Positions 33,948 through 45,552 of a stretch of 45,824 nucleotides of DNA are shown here, piece by piece (position 1 is the stretch's first letter; each line of letters starts with the position of its first letter). Location: positions 1 to 45,824 of the forward strand of contig JAFMBY010000008.1 in assembly GCA_017858135.1 (NCBI GenBank). Reading direction: 5' to 3'. Origin of the DNA: Porticoccaceae bacterium (GTDB lineage Bacteria; Pseudomonadota; Gammaproteobacteria; Pseudomonadales; Porticoccaceae). A program made the translations under genes and the position numbers. The notes beneath the pieces are model-generated. The model was given only the letters and a program-made list of their open reading frames with translations. It had not been told where the DNA came from and searched no databases.

Positions 33948-36692
33948 ATGGACCATCATCCCGCCTGGCACAGCCTTGAACAGGCCGCCGTTATCAGTCG
34001 ACTCGACAGCCATACCAAAGGACTATCCAGCACTGAAGCTCAGCGCCGACTCGAACGCTATGGCGCCAATCGTCTTCCCAGCCCATCACTCAAGTCTTTT
34101 TGCCGGGTCTTGCTGAGCCAATTTATCAGCCCTTTTATCTATGTTCTGCTGTTTGCCATGCTGTTGTCGCTGGCCATTGGCAACCTCAACGACGCGGTTT
34201 TTATCGGTATTATTTTACTTGCCAACGCGCTGATCGGCGCGCTGCAGGAATACCATGCCCAGCGCAGTGCGCAGGCTCTGAGAAAATTGATGGTCAACCA
34301 CTGCGAGGTAGTTCGGGACGGCCGCAGTCAGCAGCTCGCCGCAGAACAATTAGTACCGGGAGACTGTGTAATTCTCACTTCTGGCATCCGTGTGCCGGCG
34401 GATTTGCGCTTGCTGGTCAGCGACAATTTACACATAGACGAATCGCTGTTAACCGGCGAGTCGGTGCCAGTAGAGAAATCCGCCGAGGCAGTTTTGCCCC
34501 CACAGACTCAAGTCGCCGAACGGCAAAACCAAGCCTTTGCCAGCACGCTGGTGACCAGCGGCCGTGGTCGTGGTCTGGTGGTCAGTACTGGTTTAAACAG
34601 CGAAATCGGTCGGCTCGCCAGCCAACTATCAACACAGCAACAGGCGCAACCACCGCTGCTACAACGTATCGAATTATTTAGCCAGCGCTTGACTCTGGCC
34701 TTGCTCGGATTAATTATTCTTCTGGCAGCGGTTGAGTTAGCCCGTGGCACTGAGCTTATCGTTGTGTTTATGACCGTGACCGCACTGGCAGTAGCCGCTA
34801 TTCCAGAAGGACTTCCAGTGGCACTGACGGTCGTGCTGTCGATCAGTATGCGGCGCATGGTGCAACGCCATGTGGTGGTGCGCAAGCTGGTGGCAACCGA
34901 GAGCCTGGGTTCCTGCACAGTCATTGCCACGGACAAGACCGGCACCCTAACGCGCAACCAGCTCAGCGCAGAACAGATGCGGTTTTGCGACGGGCAGGGG
35001 ATGCAGATAAGTGGCAGTGATACTAGTCCGACCATCGACAGTCCGACCATCGACACTATTCCCACCGGCGCGGAGAAAACAGCCGACACTGAGCGACTAC
35101 AACGTCTGTGCCGAGTGGCCGGACTGTGTAATGAAGCAAGCGTAGTGTTCGACAACAACAGGGGTGAGTGGCACGGCTCTGGTGATCCGGTCGATCAGGC
35201 ACTACTGGCCATGGCCTATCAGCTTATTGGCCACGACGCCCTGCAACGCTACCCGACAGTGGCCCATATTCATTACGAACCCGCCCTCGGCTTTGCCGCC
35301 AGCCTGCATCGGCAGCCGTCTCGAGCTCACCAACTGGTCTGCGTCAAGGGCGCGCTAGAAAAACTCCTGCCTCTATGTACGACCATGGCTGGAGTGACCG
35401 GGATTGAACCCTTAGACGCCGAGAAGGTGTCCTCTGTTATGCACGATATGGCCGCCCAAGGCATGCGCATTTTAGCCTTTGCCGATGGCAGCCTGGCAGC
35501 ACAGCAACCCTTCAAGAGCGATCATCTCGGCGAGCTCTGCCTGCTGGGGCTTGTTGGAATGACTGATCCATTGCGGGCGGAAGCCAAAGATGCCATCGCC
35601 GAATGTAAAACTGCCGGCATTAAAATCTGCATGCTGACCGGCGACCACCCGATCACCGCCCTGAGTATTGGCAGGCAACTGCAGTTGGTCAGTGACGACA
35701 CCAGCGCAGACCGAGAAGTGGTTACTGGAGAGCATCTGGTGCGCGCCGCAGCCGATGGCGAAGCAGCCCTGGATCAGTTAACTGCCGACGCGCTGATCTA
35801 TGCGCGCGTGACGCCGGAACAAAAATTAACCATTGTCGAATCACTGATCCGTCAGGGTGAATTTGTCGCGGTGACCGGCGACGGTGTCAACGATGCCCCG
35901 GCGCTAAATGCCAGCCACGTCGGCATCGCCATGGGACTGCGCGGCACCGATGTCGCTCGCGAAGCCTCTGATCTGCTGTTGAGCGATGATAACTTCGCCT
36001 CGGTGGTGGCGGGAATTAAGGAAGGTCGCATCGCCTATCAAAATATTCGCAAGGTGGTTTTTTTCCTTATTTCCACCGGCGCGGCCGAGATGATGCTATT
36101 TTTATTGTCGACGATTTTTGCCACCCCCATGCCATTGACGGCAGTGCAATTACTCTGGCTAAACCTGGTGACCAGTGGTGTGCAGCATATTGGGCTGGCG
36201 ATGGAACCCGGCGAGGGCGATGAGATGCAAAAACCACCGCGTCGACCCAGCGAAGCACTGTTTAACCCGCTAATGATTAAACGGGTACTGCTCTCGGCGC
36301 TAGTAGTAGGCGCAACCAGCTTTTGCTGTTTTGCCTATTTAATGTATCTCGGCTGGGGCGAGATCAGCGCGCGCAATAGTACCCTGCTGTTGATGGTGTT
36401 ATTTGAAAACATTCAGGTACTCAATAGTCGCTCTGAGAGCCGTTCAGTCTTTCGCCACCCTCTGTGGACCAATCCCACTCTGATAGTCGCCACCTTGGCG
36501 GCTCAGGGAATCCATATCGCCTCGATGTACTGGCCTGTTATGCAACGCGTGTTGAGCACCACACCGGTGACACTAGCGCACTGGAGCAGTCTATTGCTGG
36601 CCGCTTGCTCTATCTTAGTGGTGATTGAATTGGATAAACTGCTGACAAGACTGGCGCCCAAGACTGCTAATACAGCCAGCAGAGTGGCTTAG
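33948..36692 (+). CDS. P2-type cation-transporting ATPase
   Basis: The 914-residue membrane pump has TGES in the A domain, the phosphorylated D329 in DKTGTLT, VKGALEKL (nucleotide domain), GDGVNDAPAL and about ten membrane helices, in SERCA-like order. M4 keeps PEGLP. In M5 the sequence is LISTGAAEMM, where SERCA has Asn768; in M6 it is NLVTSG, where SERCA has Asp800. The Ca2+ site is thus incomplete, so another cation (H+, Na+, K+ or Mg2+) is possible. A perfect 15-bp tandem duplication (35025-35054) encodes SPTIDSPTID in the nucleotide domain. The ribosome-binding site is weak. Confidence 0.92.
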   Translation: MDHHPAWHSLEQAAVISRLDSHTKGLSSTEAQRRLERYGANRLPSPSLKSFCRVLLSQFISPFIYVLLFAMLLSLAIGNLNDAVFIGIILLANALIGALQEYHAQRSAQALRKLMVNHCEVVRDGRSQQLAAEQLVPGDCVILTSGIRVPADLRLLVSDNLHIDESLLTGESVPVEKSAEAVLPPQTQVAERQNQAFASTLVTSGRGRGLVVSTGLNSEIGRLASQLSTQQQAQPPLLQRIELFSQRLTLALLGLIILLAAVELARGTELIVVFMTVTALAVAAIPEGLPVALTVVLSISMRRMVQRHVVVRKLVATESLGSCTVIATDKTGTLTRNQLSAEQMRFCDGQGMQISGSDTSPTIDSPTIDTIPTGAEKTADTERLQRLCRVAGLCNEASVVFDNNRGEWHGSGDPVDQALLAMAYQLIGHDALQRYPTVAHIHYEPALGFAASLHRQPSRAHQLVCVKGALEKLLPLCTTMAGVTGIEPLDAEKVSSVMHDMAAQGMRILAFADGSLAAQQPFKSDHLGELCLLGLVGMTDPLRAEAKDAIAECKTAGIKICMLTGDHPITALSIGRQLQLVSDDTSADREVVTGEHLVRAAADGEAALDQLTADALIYARVTPEQKLTIVESLIRQGEFVAVTGDGVNDAPALNASHVGIAMGLRGTDVAREASDLLLSDDNFASVVAGIKEGRIAYQNIRKVVFFLISTGAAEMMLFLLSTIFATPMPLTAVQLLWLNLVTSGVQHIGLAMEPGEGDEMQKPPRRPSEALFNPLMIKRVLLSALVVGATSFCCFAYLMYLGWGEISARNSTLLLMVLFENIQVLNSRSESRSVFRHPLWTNPTLIVATLAAQGIHIASMYWPVMQRVLSTTPVTLAHWSSLLLAACSILVVIELDKLLTRLAPKTANTASRVA

Positions 36693-36715
36693 TCGGTTTA
36701 ATGCGCTTGTTTATC

Positions 36716-37663
36716 TCAGCTTGTATGAGCGGCAAACTGACTGCGTGCCAGAGCAATCTTTTCGCCGTCATCATCACAGCTATCGGCAATTTTTTCTGCT
36801 GCCAGCAGGCGATGACGCAGTCCAGCCTGATTGGCCACCTGTATCGCCAGCCCTGGTCGCGCATTGAGTTCCAACAGCATGGGTCCGCGCAATCGGTCGA
36901 GAACAATATCGACACCCAGATAGTCGAGCCCCGCCATACCGGCGCAGCCCGATGCCAACTCCAACACCTGCTGCCAGAGGGGAATGGTTAATTTATCGAA
37001 ATACATTTTGGTATCCGGATGCTGACTGACAACGCGATTGTGCTGAACCGCGCAAATACTCTGGCCAGTGCCGATATCTATCCCCACCCCCACCGCACCC
37101 TGATGCAGATTGGCTTTGCCATCCGAGCTGTGGGTGGCGCAGCGCATCATTGCCATCACCGGCACACCGCGAAACACAATCACACGGATATCTGGCACGC
37201 CCTCGTAACTGTAGTCTTTCAGGATCGGATCAAAATCAATCAAAGCCTCAATCATGGCGCTGTCATTGCGGCCACCGAGACTGTGTAGCCCAGCGAGAAT
37301 ATTTGAGCTGTGGCGGCGCACTTCACGGTCATCAATCAGTGCACCGCTGGACTTAATAAAGTGATCACCGTCGCGTCCGACAATCACCAGAATACCTTTA
37401 CCGCCGCTTCCCTGACTCGGCTTAATCACAAAGCCATCGCGGTTGTGCAGCATGTCGCTAAGCGAACTGACCTGAAATTGATAGTCAACCGTGCCATAGA
37501 GCTCTGGGACTGGAATATTGCGGGCAATGGCAGCACTTTTCGTTTTTAGTTTATTATCAGCTTGGCTATAGTTTTTACGTTGATTGTAACGACCGATAAA
37601 GCCAATATTACGGTTGTTCATGCCGAGAATGCCCAGCTCGCGCAATGTCAGTGGCGAAACCAT
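36716..37663 (-). CDS. RimK-related ATP-grasp ligase (alpha-L-glutamate ligase-like)
   Basis: The 315-residue ATP-grasp protein has FVIKPSQGSGGKGILVI (glycine-rich ATP loop, near 80), IRVIVFRGVPVMAMMRC and the metal-binding LLELNARPGLAIQ (Glu/Asn, near 270). ATP-grasp ligases join a carboxylate to an amine via acyl phosphate; the substrate here is unknown. It ends a minus-strand set with the inactive-transglutaminase 7TM protein and retropepsin-like gene. ATG 37663 is chosen because AAGGTGG precedes it; GTG at 37672 is the alternative. Confidence 0.9.
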   Translation of the reverse strand: MVSPLTLRELGILGMNNRNIGFIGRYNQRKNYSQADNKLKTKSAAIARNIPVPELYGTVDYQFQVSSLSDMLHNRDGFVIKPSQGSGGKGILVIVGRDGDHFIKSSGALIDDREVRRHSSNILAGLHSLGGRNDSAMIEALIDFDPILKDYSYEGVPDIRVIVFRGVPVMAMMRCATHSSDGKANLHQGAVGVGIDIGTGQSICAVQHNRVVSQHPDTKMYFDKLTIPLWQQVLELASGCAGMAGLDYLGVDIVLDRLRGPMLLELNARPGLAIQVANQAGLRHRLLAAEKIADSCDDDGEKIALARSQFAAHTS

Positions 37664-37676
37664 TAGCGCCACCTTA

Positions 37677-39203
37677 TTACTTGCCCGCCATATCGCGGAA
37701 ACGATAGAGCTCAGAGAGACGGTAGCCGGTATATTTCCCTAGCAGCAATATCACTCCGAGCAGGCTCAGCGTTAACTCTGGAAAATTAAAGGTCAGATGT
37801 TCAACCCAATGATTGGACATGGCCAAATAGGCCAGTACCGCCACCAATAGACTGCCACTGCCTTGAATCAACACCTCGTGGCCGCCCTCCTCTTCCCACA
37901 GAATTGACATGCGCTCAATTGTCCAGGCAACAATCACGGTGGGGAAAAAGGTCACCGTGAGAACTTGGTCAAGGCCCAGCTTGTAACTGGTTACAGCCAA
38001 CGCAGCCATCATCAGAATCACCATAATAACTACCGCTGCGACTCTTGCTACCAGAAGTAAATTAAGCCGACTGAGGTAAGAGCGGATCCACAGACCGGTG
38101 CCGATCAAACCAAGAAAAATAATCAGACCGACCAACAGGGTGGTCTGAATAAAGGCTAGTGCAATCAGAATCGGCATAAAAGTGCCGGAGGTTTTCACCC
38201 CCACCAATAGTCGCATCACTACCACCACCAGTGCCGCCACCGGAATCAGCAGCAGGCCTTTAAAGACACCCTGCTGCTCTACCGGCAGGGTGTAGATCGA
38301 GAAATCCAACAGAGCAAATTCGTCTGCGCGCTGCTCCATGCCGAGCACGGCTTTGGCCGGCAAACTATTGCTGACCAGAGCAAACTCAAGACTGGAGTTG
38401 CGTCCGCCAGTGATATTAAGGATCGCGCCATCGCCACGCTGCCAGATAAAGAAATTAGCCGGCAGACCCACTCTGCCTGTCTGTGGATTGATAACAAACC
38501 ACTGTCCAGCGCTGCGAACTTCGAGCAGCGAACTTAGCGTCTGACGACGACGGCCATCTTCCAACTCAATACCGCGCAGTTCATGGGCGCTGATATTCGC
38601 CATCGCCAAGGTGTCCAACATCAGCGCCAACGAATTATCGGCATAAGAGCTGAGTAAAAAGAGTCTATCCTGATCCTGAGAATCGCGCAGTAACTCCTGC
38701 ACCAGCAGCAGCGCAAAGCTCTCATTATCCGATGATTGCTCGGCAATTCGGTCTATCAGCCTATCCATCGCCGCCTGCTGATCCGCCTCCAGCAATGGCT
38801 TGGTCGGCACATCAGCAGCCATGTTCGGCAATGCTCTATCACTGCGCTCGCGGTAAATCTGCATTTTATAATAGAGGGTGGTGGGACGATCCAGAGACTG
38901 TCGCGTCCAGCGCGCTGTGCTGACGGCATCTGACGCTTCGATGATGGAAAAGCCAAAGCCGGATGAGACAAAATGCTCGTCCAAAATGACCCAGCCAGCC
39001 AGTGACGCGGGCAAGCGCAGTTCGACATTGACTGGGCCTTTAGCGGGGGTAAAACTGGTCTTGGATTCCACCGTCCACACTTCACGATACTCACCCGGCA
39101 GCAGCGGTAAGTTGAGACTCACAGCCTTATATAAGGTCAGCCCAACACCTAACGCAATCAATACACCGGCGATCAAACCAATCTGAATCCGTGAATTAAT
39201 CAC
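37677..39203 (-). CDS. Inactive-transglutaminase/7TM membrane protein (UUP1-like)
   Basis: The 508-residue protein has an N-terminal TM segment (IGLIAGVLIALGVGLTLY), a periplasmic region of about 230 residues with a transglutaminase-like fold, and about seven C-terminal helices (GLLLIPVAALVVVVMRLLV onward). The transglutaminase part shows no clear Cys-His-Asp triad, matching the family named for its inactive domain. It probably senses or presents a substrate to the ATP-grasp partner. The GTG at 39203 overlaps the upstream stop by 8 bp and has GGAG 8 bases before it; the longer frame has no better start. Confidence 0.87.
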   Translation of the reverse strand: MINSRIQIGLIAGVLIALGVGLTLYKAVSLNLPLLPGEYREVWTVESKTSFTPAKGPVNVELRLPASLAGWVILDEHFVSSGFGFSIIEASDAVSTARWTRQSLDRPTTLYYKMQIYRERSDRALPNMAADVPTKPLLEADQQAAMDRLIDRIAEQSSDNESFALLLVQELLRDSQDQDRLFLLSSYADNSLALMLDTLAMANISAHELRGIELEDGRRRQTLSSLLEVRSAGQWFVINPQTGRVGLPANFFIWQRGDGAILNITGGRNSSLEFALVSNSLPAKAVLGMEQRADEFALLDFSIYTLPVEQQGVFKGLLLIPVAALVVVVMRLLVGVKTSGTFMPILIALAFIQTTLLVGLIIFLGLIGTGLWIRSYLSRLNLLLVARVAAVVIMVILMMAALAVTSYKLGLDQVLTVTFFPTVIVAWTIERMSILWEEEGGHEVLIQGSGSLLVAVLAYLAMSNHWVEHLTFNFPELTLSLLGVILLLGKYTGYRLSELYRFRDMAGK

Positions 39204-39858
39204 CCCGAATCTCCGGGCGCAGCCTAACGGTATGATGGCGGCTGACATCAACAATCATGTTATCCATAAGAAAGTTGCGCCCAATCAACAACGGATACTC
39301 AAAGTCGGTACGGTCAGAGAGATTGACATCAATCTTGGAGCGAATATCACCTACTGTCACCCACATTCTCACCACATAGCGTCTTTCATCAGGACCGCTG
39401 CTCTGCTTAATCAACACCCGGCGACGCAATCGTAACTCCTGTTGATGCGCACTGCCTGTCACTGCGTCAAGCAACACAAAACGCACATAGCGCTTGCCAT
39501 CTTTTTCAATTAATTGAATATCTTCGGCATGAATGGACGTTGTATCAGCCCCTGTATCAATGCGCGATTCAATCCATAGACCTGCAGGCTGAACCCTCGC
39601 CCATTCCACAGCGCCGACAATTGGCAGATGTAATTTCCCTGCAGTGGTAGCCTGCGACGGCAGTGCAGCGGGAATAGTTTTGGTGATAATACGCTCAATA
39701 ACCTGCGGCTCTGGACAGCTCTGCTGCTCCACAACGGGCAGAGGGACTTCTGCTGCAGACGGGCATTCTGTCTGGGTCACCATCTGGGGAAGCAGTGAGC
39801 AGCTCGATAGCAGACAGGCGTTTAACACGCTAACGGTTAATAAGCTAAATAGACGCAT
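39196..39858 (-). CDS. Retropepsin-like aspartic protease lipoprotein (RimK-associated Zn-protease family)
   Basis: The 220-residue protein has a lipoprotein signal (lipobox LLSSC, Cys20) and a C-terminal single-domain aspartic protease fold. The catalytic motif is ESRIDTGADTTSIHA near 98, and the closing motif is LLIGRNFLMDN near 193. The family was annotated as ATP-dependent zinc protease, but DTGA points to retropepsin-type chemistry. It starts the three-gene unit with the 7TM and ATP-grasp proteins, a conserved association. A Gln/Pro-rich linker joins the lipid anchor to the protease. Confidence 0.9.
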   Translation of the reverse strand: MRLFSLLTVSVLNACLLSSCSLLPQMVTQTECPSAAEVPLPVVEQQSCPEPQVIERIITKTIPAALPSQATTAGKLHLPIVGAVEWARVQPAGLWIESRIDTGADTTSIHAEDIQLIEKDGKRYVRFVLLDAVTGSAHQQELRLRRRVLIKQSSGPDERRYVVRMWVTVGDIRSKIDVNLSDRTDFEYPLLIGRNFLMDNMIVDVSRHHTVRLRPEIRGD

Positions 39859-39979
39859 TTCATCAAACAGCCGTTCATCGAATTAAAATCTCATTATCCA
39901 CGTAATCAGGTCATCAATAGCAAGCGCAGAAATAGAACCTCGACATATTAATGCTTAGTTATCCAATTCCCACTATTAT

Positions 39980-40348
39980 TTATTCATCTGCAAGATTGTT
40001 TGACCAGACGGCAAATTCATTACCTGCTGGTTCAGTGAAGTGAAAACGTTGCCCCCCCGGGAAGGAAAAAATCGGCTTGACGATCAACCCGCCTGCCGCC
40101 TCAATATTACGCTGAGTCGCGTCAAGATTATCACTGTAGAAAACTACTAGGGCGCTACCATTGGCGGAGCTGGATGCTAAATCGGCGGCATAGAAACCGC
40201 CGTCAATTCCAGCATCAGAAAACGCCGTGTAATCTGGCCCATAGTCAGTGAATGTCCAACCAAATACGGCGCTGAAAAATGTTTTACTGGCAGCAAGATC
40301 CCGCGACGGGAATTCAAGATAGTCTATTTTGTCATGCTTGCTAATCAC
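39980..40348 (-). CDS. VOC (glyoxalase/bleomycin-resistance) family protein
   Basis: The 122-residue single-domain protein has the betaalphabetabetabeta repeats of the VOC fold. It opens KIDYLEFPSRDLAASKTFFSAVFGW and ends GQRFHFTEPAGNEFAVWSNN, with a candidate metal Glu in the final strand. Substrate is unknown; members include lyases, dioxygenases and binding proteins. The start is a GTG with GGAGG nine bases upstream. It is separated from the retropepsin gene by 121 bp and lies downstream of secF on the same strand. Confidence 0.87.
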   Translation of the reverse strand: MISKHDKIDYLEFPSRDLAASKTFFSAVFGWTFTDYGPDYTAFSDAGIDGGFYAADLASSSANGSALVVFYSDNLDATQRNIEAAGGLIVKPIFSFPGGQRFHFTEPAGNEFAVWSNNLADE

Positions 40349-40432
40349 CTACATCCGCCTCCCGCTATTAAATATAATCTGTTTAAGATAGCACAGGCTG
40401 CGTCGACTGGGATTATCAATGCGGTTGGTCGA

Positions 40433-40450
40433 GGCTGGCTAAAACCAGCC
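40433..40450. other. Hairpin immediately downstream of secF
   Basis: GGCTGG and CCAGCC form a 6-bp stem with a 6-nt loop, 12 bp after the secF stop. On the minus strand it is not followed by a T-run, so it may be a weak terminator or a 3'-end stabiliser of the secDF messenger. Confidence 0.45.
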
Positions 40451-40461
40451 CTTTAAAAATG

Positions 40462-41379
40462 CTAAGGCAGGTCATCGACTAGCTCGCCTTCAACCGGCTC
40501 GAGCAAATCTTCGCGGTCAACATTGAGCGCCAGCATTACAGTGGCTGCAACATAGATTGAGGAATAGGTACCGATGCCAACACCCACCATCAGCGCCACG
40601 GAAAAGTTATGAATTAACTCGCCACCAATAAAGAACAGTGCCAACAGCACCAACATGGTGGTCAACGAAGTATTGATGGTGCGCCACAGCGTCTGTGAAA
40701 GAGACTCATTAATCACTTCCACCGATGTTGCCTTGCGGATCTTGCGGAAATTTTCACGGATACGGTCAGACACAACGATGGTGTCATTCAGCGAGTAACC
40801 GACGACCGCCAAAATTGCCGCCAACACCGTGAGATCAAACTCAAGCCGAGCAATGGAGAAAAATCCAAGCGTGATAATGACGTCATGGGCCAGTGCCAAT
40901 ACCGCGCCAATAGCGAATTTAAGCTGGAATCGGATGGCCACATAAAGCATCACCACCGCCAGTGCGGTGAGCATGCCGAGACCACCATCTTCGCGCAGCT
41001 CTTCGCCAATTTGCGGGCCGACAAAATCCACCCGTCGCAGTTCGACCGCCTCACTACCATTCTGTAAAACGTCGTAAACCTTCTCGGACAAGCCCTGCTC
41101 CGGCTTGCCCTGCAACCGAATCAACACGTCGGTTTCAGCGCCATAGTGCACCACCACCGGGCCCTCAAAGCCAGCGCCTTCAAGCTGCCGGCGAATCACT
41201 GAGACATCCGCTGGCTGCTCATAGCCCACCTCGATTTGCGTGCCACCGGAAAAATCCAGCCCCAGTTTTAGGCCATTGATCGACAGCGAGGCCACCGACC
41301 CAATCAGCAGCAGAGCGGAGAAGATTGCTGCAACTTTGCGCAGCCCCATAAAGTTATACACTTTTATGTCAGTCATCAT
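40462..41379 (-). CDS. secF: Preprotein translocase subunit SecF
   Basis: The 305-residue inner-membrane protein has TM1 (KVAAIFSALLLIGSVASL), the DFSGGTQIEV motif near 40, a periplasmic domain, and a C-terminal RND-type bundle with AVVGYSLNDTIVVSDRIRE near 190 (D and R conserved). With SecD it uses the proton-motive force to complete protein export through SecYEG. It lies 7 bp after secD on the same strand. Length fits the family (E. coli 323). Confidence 0.97.
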   Translation of the reverse strand: MMTDIKVYNFMGLRKVAAIFSALLLIGSVASLSINGLKLGLDFSGGTQIEVGYEQPADVSVIRRQLEGAGFEGPVVVHYGAETDVLIRLQGKPEQGLSEKVYDVLQNGSEAVELRRVDFVGPQIGEELREDGGLGMLTALAVVMLYVAIRFQLKFAIGAVLALAHDVIITLGFFSIARLEFDLTVLAAILAVVGYSLNDTIVVSDRIRENFRKIRKATSVEVINESLSQTLWRTINTSLTTMLVLLALFFIGGELIHNFSVALMVGVGIGTYSSIYVAATVMLALNVDREDLLEPVEGELVDDLP

Positions 41380-41386
41380 CTTCTTC

Positions 41387-43231
41387 CTATATCCACAGAG
41401 TTTTTATTTTGCGGCCACCAACAACCAGATTAGCCAGTCCGCGGGTCAGCACAATAGAGGTAAACATCGAGGTCAAAATACCAATCGATAAGGTCACAGC
41501 AAATCCTTGGACCGGGCCAGAGCCAATCAGAAATAGAATCAGAGCAACAATTAACGTGGTGATATTGGCATCGAGAATCGACACAAAGGCGCGGTCATAA
41601 CCAGCGCTGATCGAGCCCTGAATAGAGGCCCCTGCTGCCAGTTCCTCGCGAATTCGCGAAAAGATCAACACATTGGCGTCGACTGCCATGCCCACCGTCA
41701 AAACGATACCGGCAATACCGGGCAGCGTCAGCGTTGCACCGAGCAGTGACATAAAGGCCACCAGAAGGACTAAATTCATCGCCAGTGCAATATTGGCAAA
41801 CACCCCAAAGCCGCGATAGACAACCAGCATAAACAGCAGCACCAACACCATGCCGAAAGTCACTGATTTAACGCCTAACTCAATATTGTCAGCACCCAGT
41901 GACGGGCCGATGGTGCGCTCTTCAACAATGTACATCGGTGCTGCCAATGCACCAGCACGGAGCAATAGCGCCAGTTCTGAAGATTCACGCTGTTCGAGAC
42001 CGGTAATTCTAAACTGCTTACCCAGCTGAGCCTGAACCGTTGCCAGACTGATAATGTTTTCTTCGACAAAAGGCACCGGCGTCAAAACCAGCTCACCGTT
42101 TTCATCAATCGATTTTTCCAATTTGGTTTTGTACTCGATAAACAACACGCCAAGGCGACGGCCGATATTGTCGCGAGTCGCGTAACCCATCTGCCAGCCA
42201 CCTTTCGCGTCGAGAGTGATACTAACCTGAGGGCGACCATTTTCATCGAAGCTGGCGCGCGCATCGGTGACATTTTCACCGGTAATAACCGCCTTGCTCT
42301 CCAACCGCGCATCGGCACCCTGACCACTTGGGTTGCGAAACTCAAACACCTCACCAACCCGATCACTGGCCTCAAGACGGAACTCCAGATTAGCTGTCTT
42401 ACCAATAATGCGCTTGGCTTCAGCGGTGTCCTGAACACCGGGTAACTCAACGACAATACGATTTTTGCCTTGACGCGATACCAGTGGCTCAGAGACACCC
42501 AGTTCATTGACGCGGTTGCGCAGCGACGTGAGATTTTGCTTGATCGCATTGTCTTCAATTTCGCGGCTGGCAATGTCACTCAGACGGACCACCAGCGACA
42601 GCGGATTTTGGCCCGGCTGCGACTGTGGCTGCAGATCGCGGTAGTTGGTGCGAATAAGTGTCTTAGCGCGCTCAACCTCTTGTTCATCACGGAACTGACC
42701 AATGATCTGATTATTACTCAGTTCAAAACTGCGATAGCGAATGCGCTCTTCGCGAAGCGCGCTCTTAACATCTTCGAGATCACCCTCAAGACGGGTTGTC
42801 AGGGCCGAGTCGAGGTCGACCTCAAGCAAAAAGTGCACACCACCACTGAGATCAAGCCCCAGCTTCATTGGCATACCACCAATATTTCGCAACCAGTCAG
42901 GCGTTGTCGGCGCGAGATTGAGCGCGACAATATAATCGCCGCCCATACTTGCCTGAATCACTTCTTTGGCACGCAACTGCCGATTGCCATCTTTCAATCG
43001 TACCAACAGCGCTTCGCCATCAGCCTCACCAGAAAAATGCTCAATGCCGGCTTCATCTAAGGATTGCTCTACCTTTTGCAGTACTGCGGCATCGATCTGC
43101 ATAGCACCACTCTGCCCCGACAGCTGAATCGCAGGATCCGGTGGATAGAGGTTTGGCGCGGCATAGACAAAACCAAAGGTGACAACCAAGAGGATTGTTA
43201 TATTCTTCCAAAGAGGAAACGTGTTAGGCAT
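41387..43231 (-). CDS. secD: Protein translocase subunit SecD
   Basis: The 614-residue protein has TM1 (ITILLVVTFGFVYAAPNLYPP), the large periplasmic P1 head, MKLGLDLSGGVHFLLEVD near 125, and a C-terminal six-helix bundle with GIAGIVLTVGMAVDANVLIFSRIREEL (the proton-relay Asp near 510). Size matches E. coli SecD. ATG 43231 is chosen; the longer frame begins at a TTG at 43246. It usually follows yajC after tgt, but only 111 bp separate it from the tgt stop and no yajC is there. A TATAAT hexamer stands upstream. Confidence 0.97.
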   Translation of the reverse strand: MPNTFPLWKNITILLVVTFGFVYAAPNLYPPDPAIQLSGQSGAMQIDAAVLQKVEQSLDEAGIEHFSGEADGEALLVRLKDGNRQLRAKEVIQASMGGDYIVALNLAPTTPDWLRNIGGMPMKLGLDLSGGVHFLLEVDLDSALTTRLEGDLEDVKSALREERIRYRSFELSNNQIIGQFRDEQEVERAKTLIRTNYRDLQPQSQPGQNPLSLVVRLSDIASREIEDNAIKQNLTSLRNRVNELGVSEPLVSRQGKNRIVVELPGVQDTAEAKRIIGKTANLEFRLEASDRVGEVFEFRNPSGQGADARLESKAVITGENVTDARASFDENGRPQVSITLDAKGGWQMGYATRDNIGRRLGVLFIEYKTKLEKSIDENGELVLTPVPFVEENIISLATVQAQLGKQFRITGLEQRESSELALLLRAGALAAPMYIVEERTIGPSLGADNIELGVKSVTFGMVLVLLFMLVVYRGFGVFANIALAMNLVLLVAFMSLLGATLTLPGIAGIVLTVGMAVDANVLIFSRIREELAAGASIQGSISAGYDRAFVSILDANITTLIVALILFLIGSGPVQGFAVTLSIGILTSMFTSIVLTRGLANLVVGGRKIKTLWI

Positions 43232-43250
43232 GGTTAGACAGTCCAATAAA

Positions 43251-43275
43251 TTCAGCGGTGCATTTCAGCGGTGCA
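43251..43275. repeat. 13-bp tandem duplication upstream of secD, with adjacent TATAAT
   Basis: CAGCGGTGCATTT/CAGCGGTGCATTA is a 13-bp unit in two copies in the secD leader. Just upstream on the minus strand, TATAAT occupies 43280-43275; the -35 position reads CCCAAC, a poor match. This suggests that secDF has its own promoter between tgt and secD. Confidence 0.5.
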
Positions 43276-43342
43276 TTATAGCGGCATTAGGGACAGAGTT
43301 GGGGGCACAATTGACGATTTAAACCCCAGGCAGTATCCGGCT

Positions 43343-45552
<2,210 letters not shown>

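Noticed and set aside
40433-40450. Standard rho-independent terminator after secF
   Set aside because: The stem is only 6 bp and no T-run follows on the secF strand.
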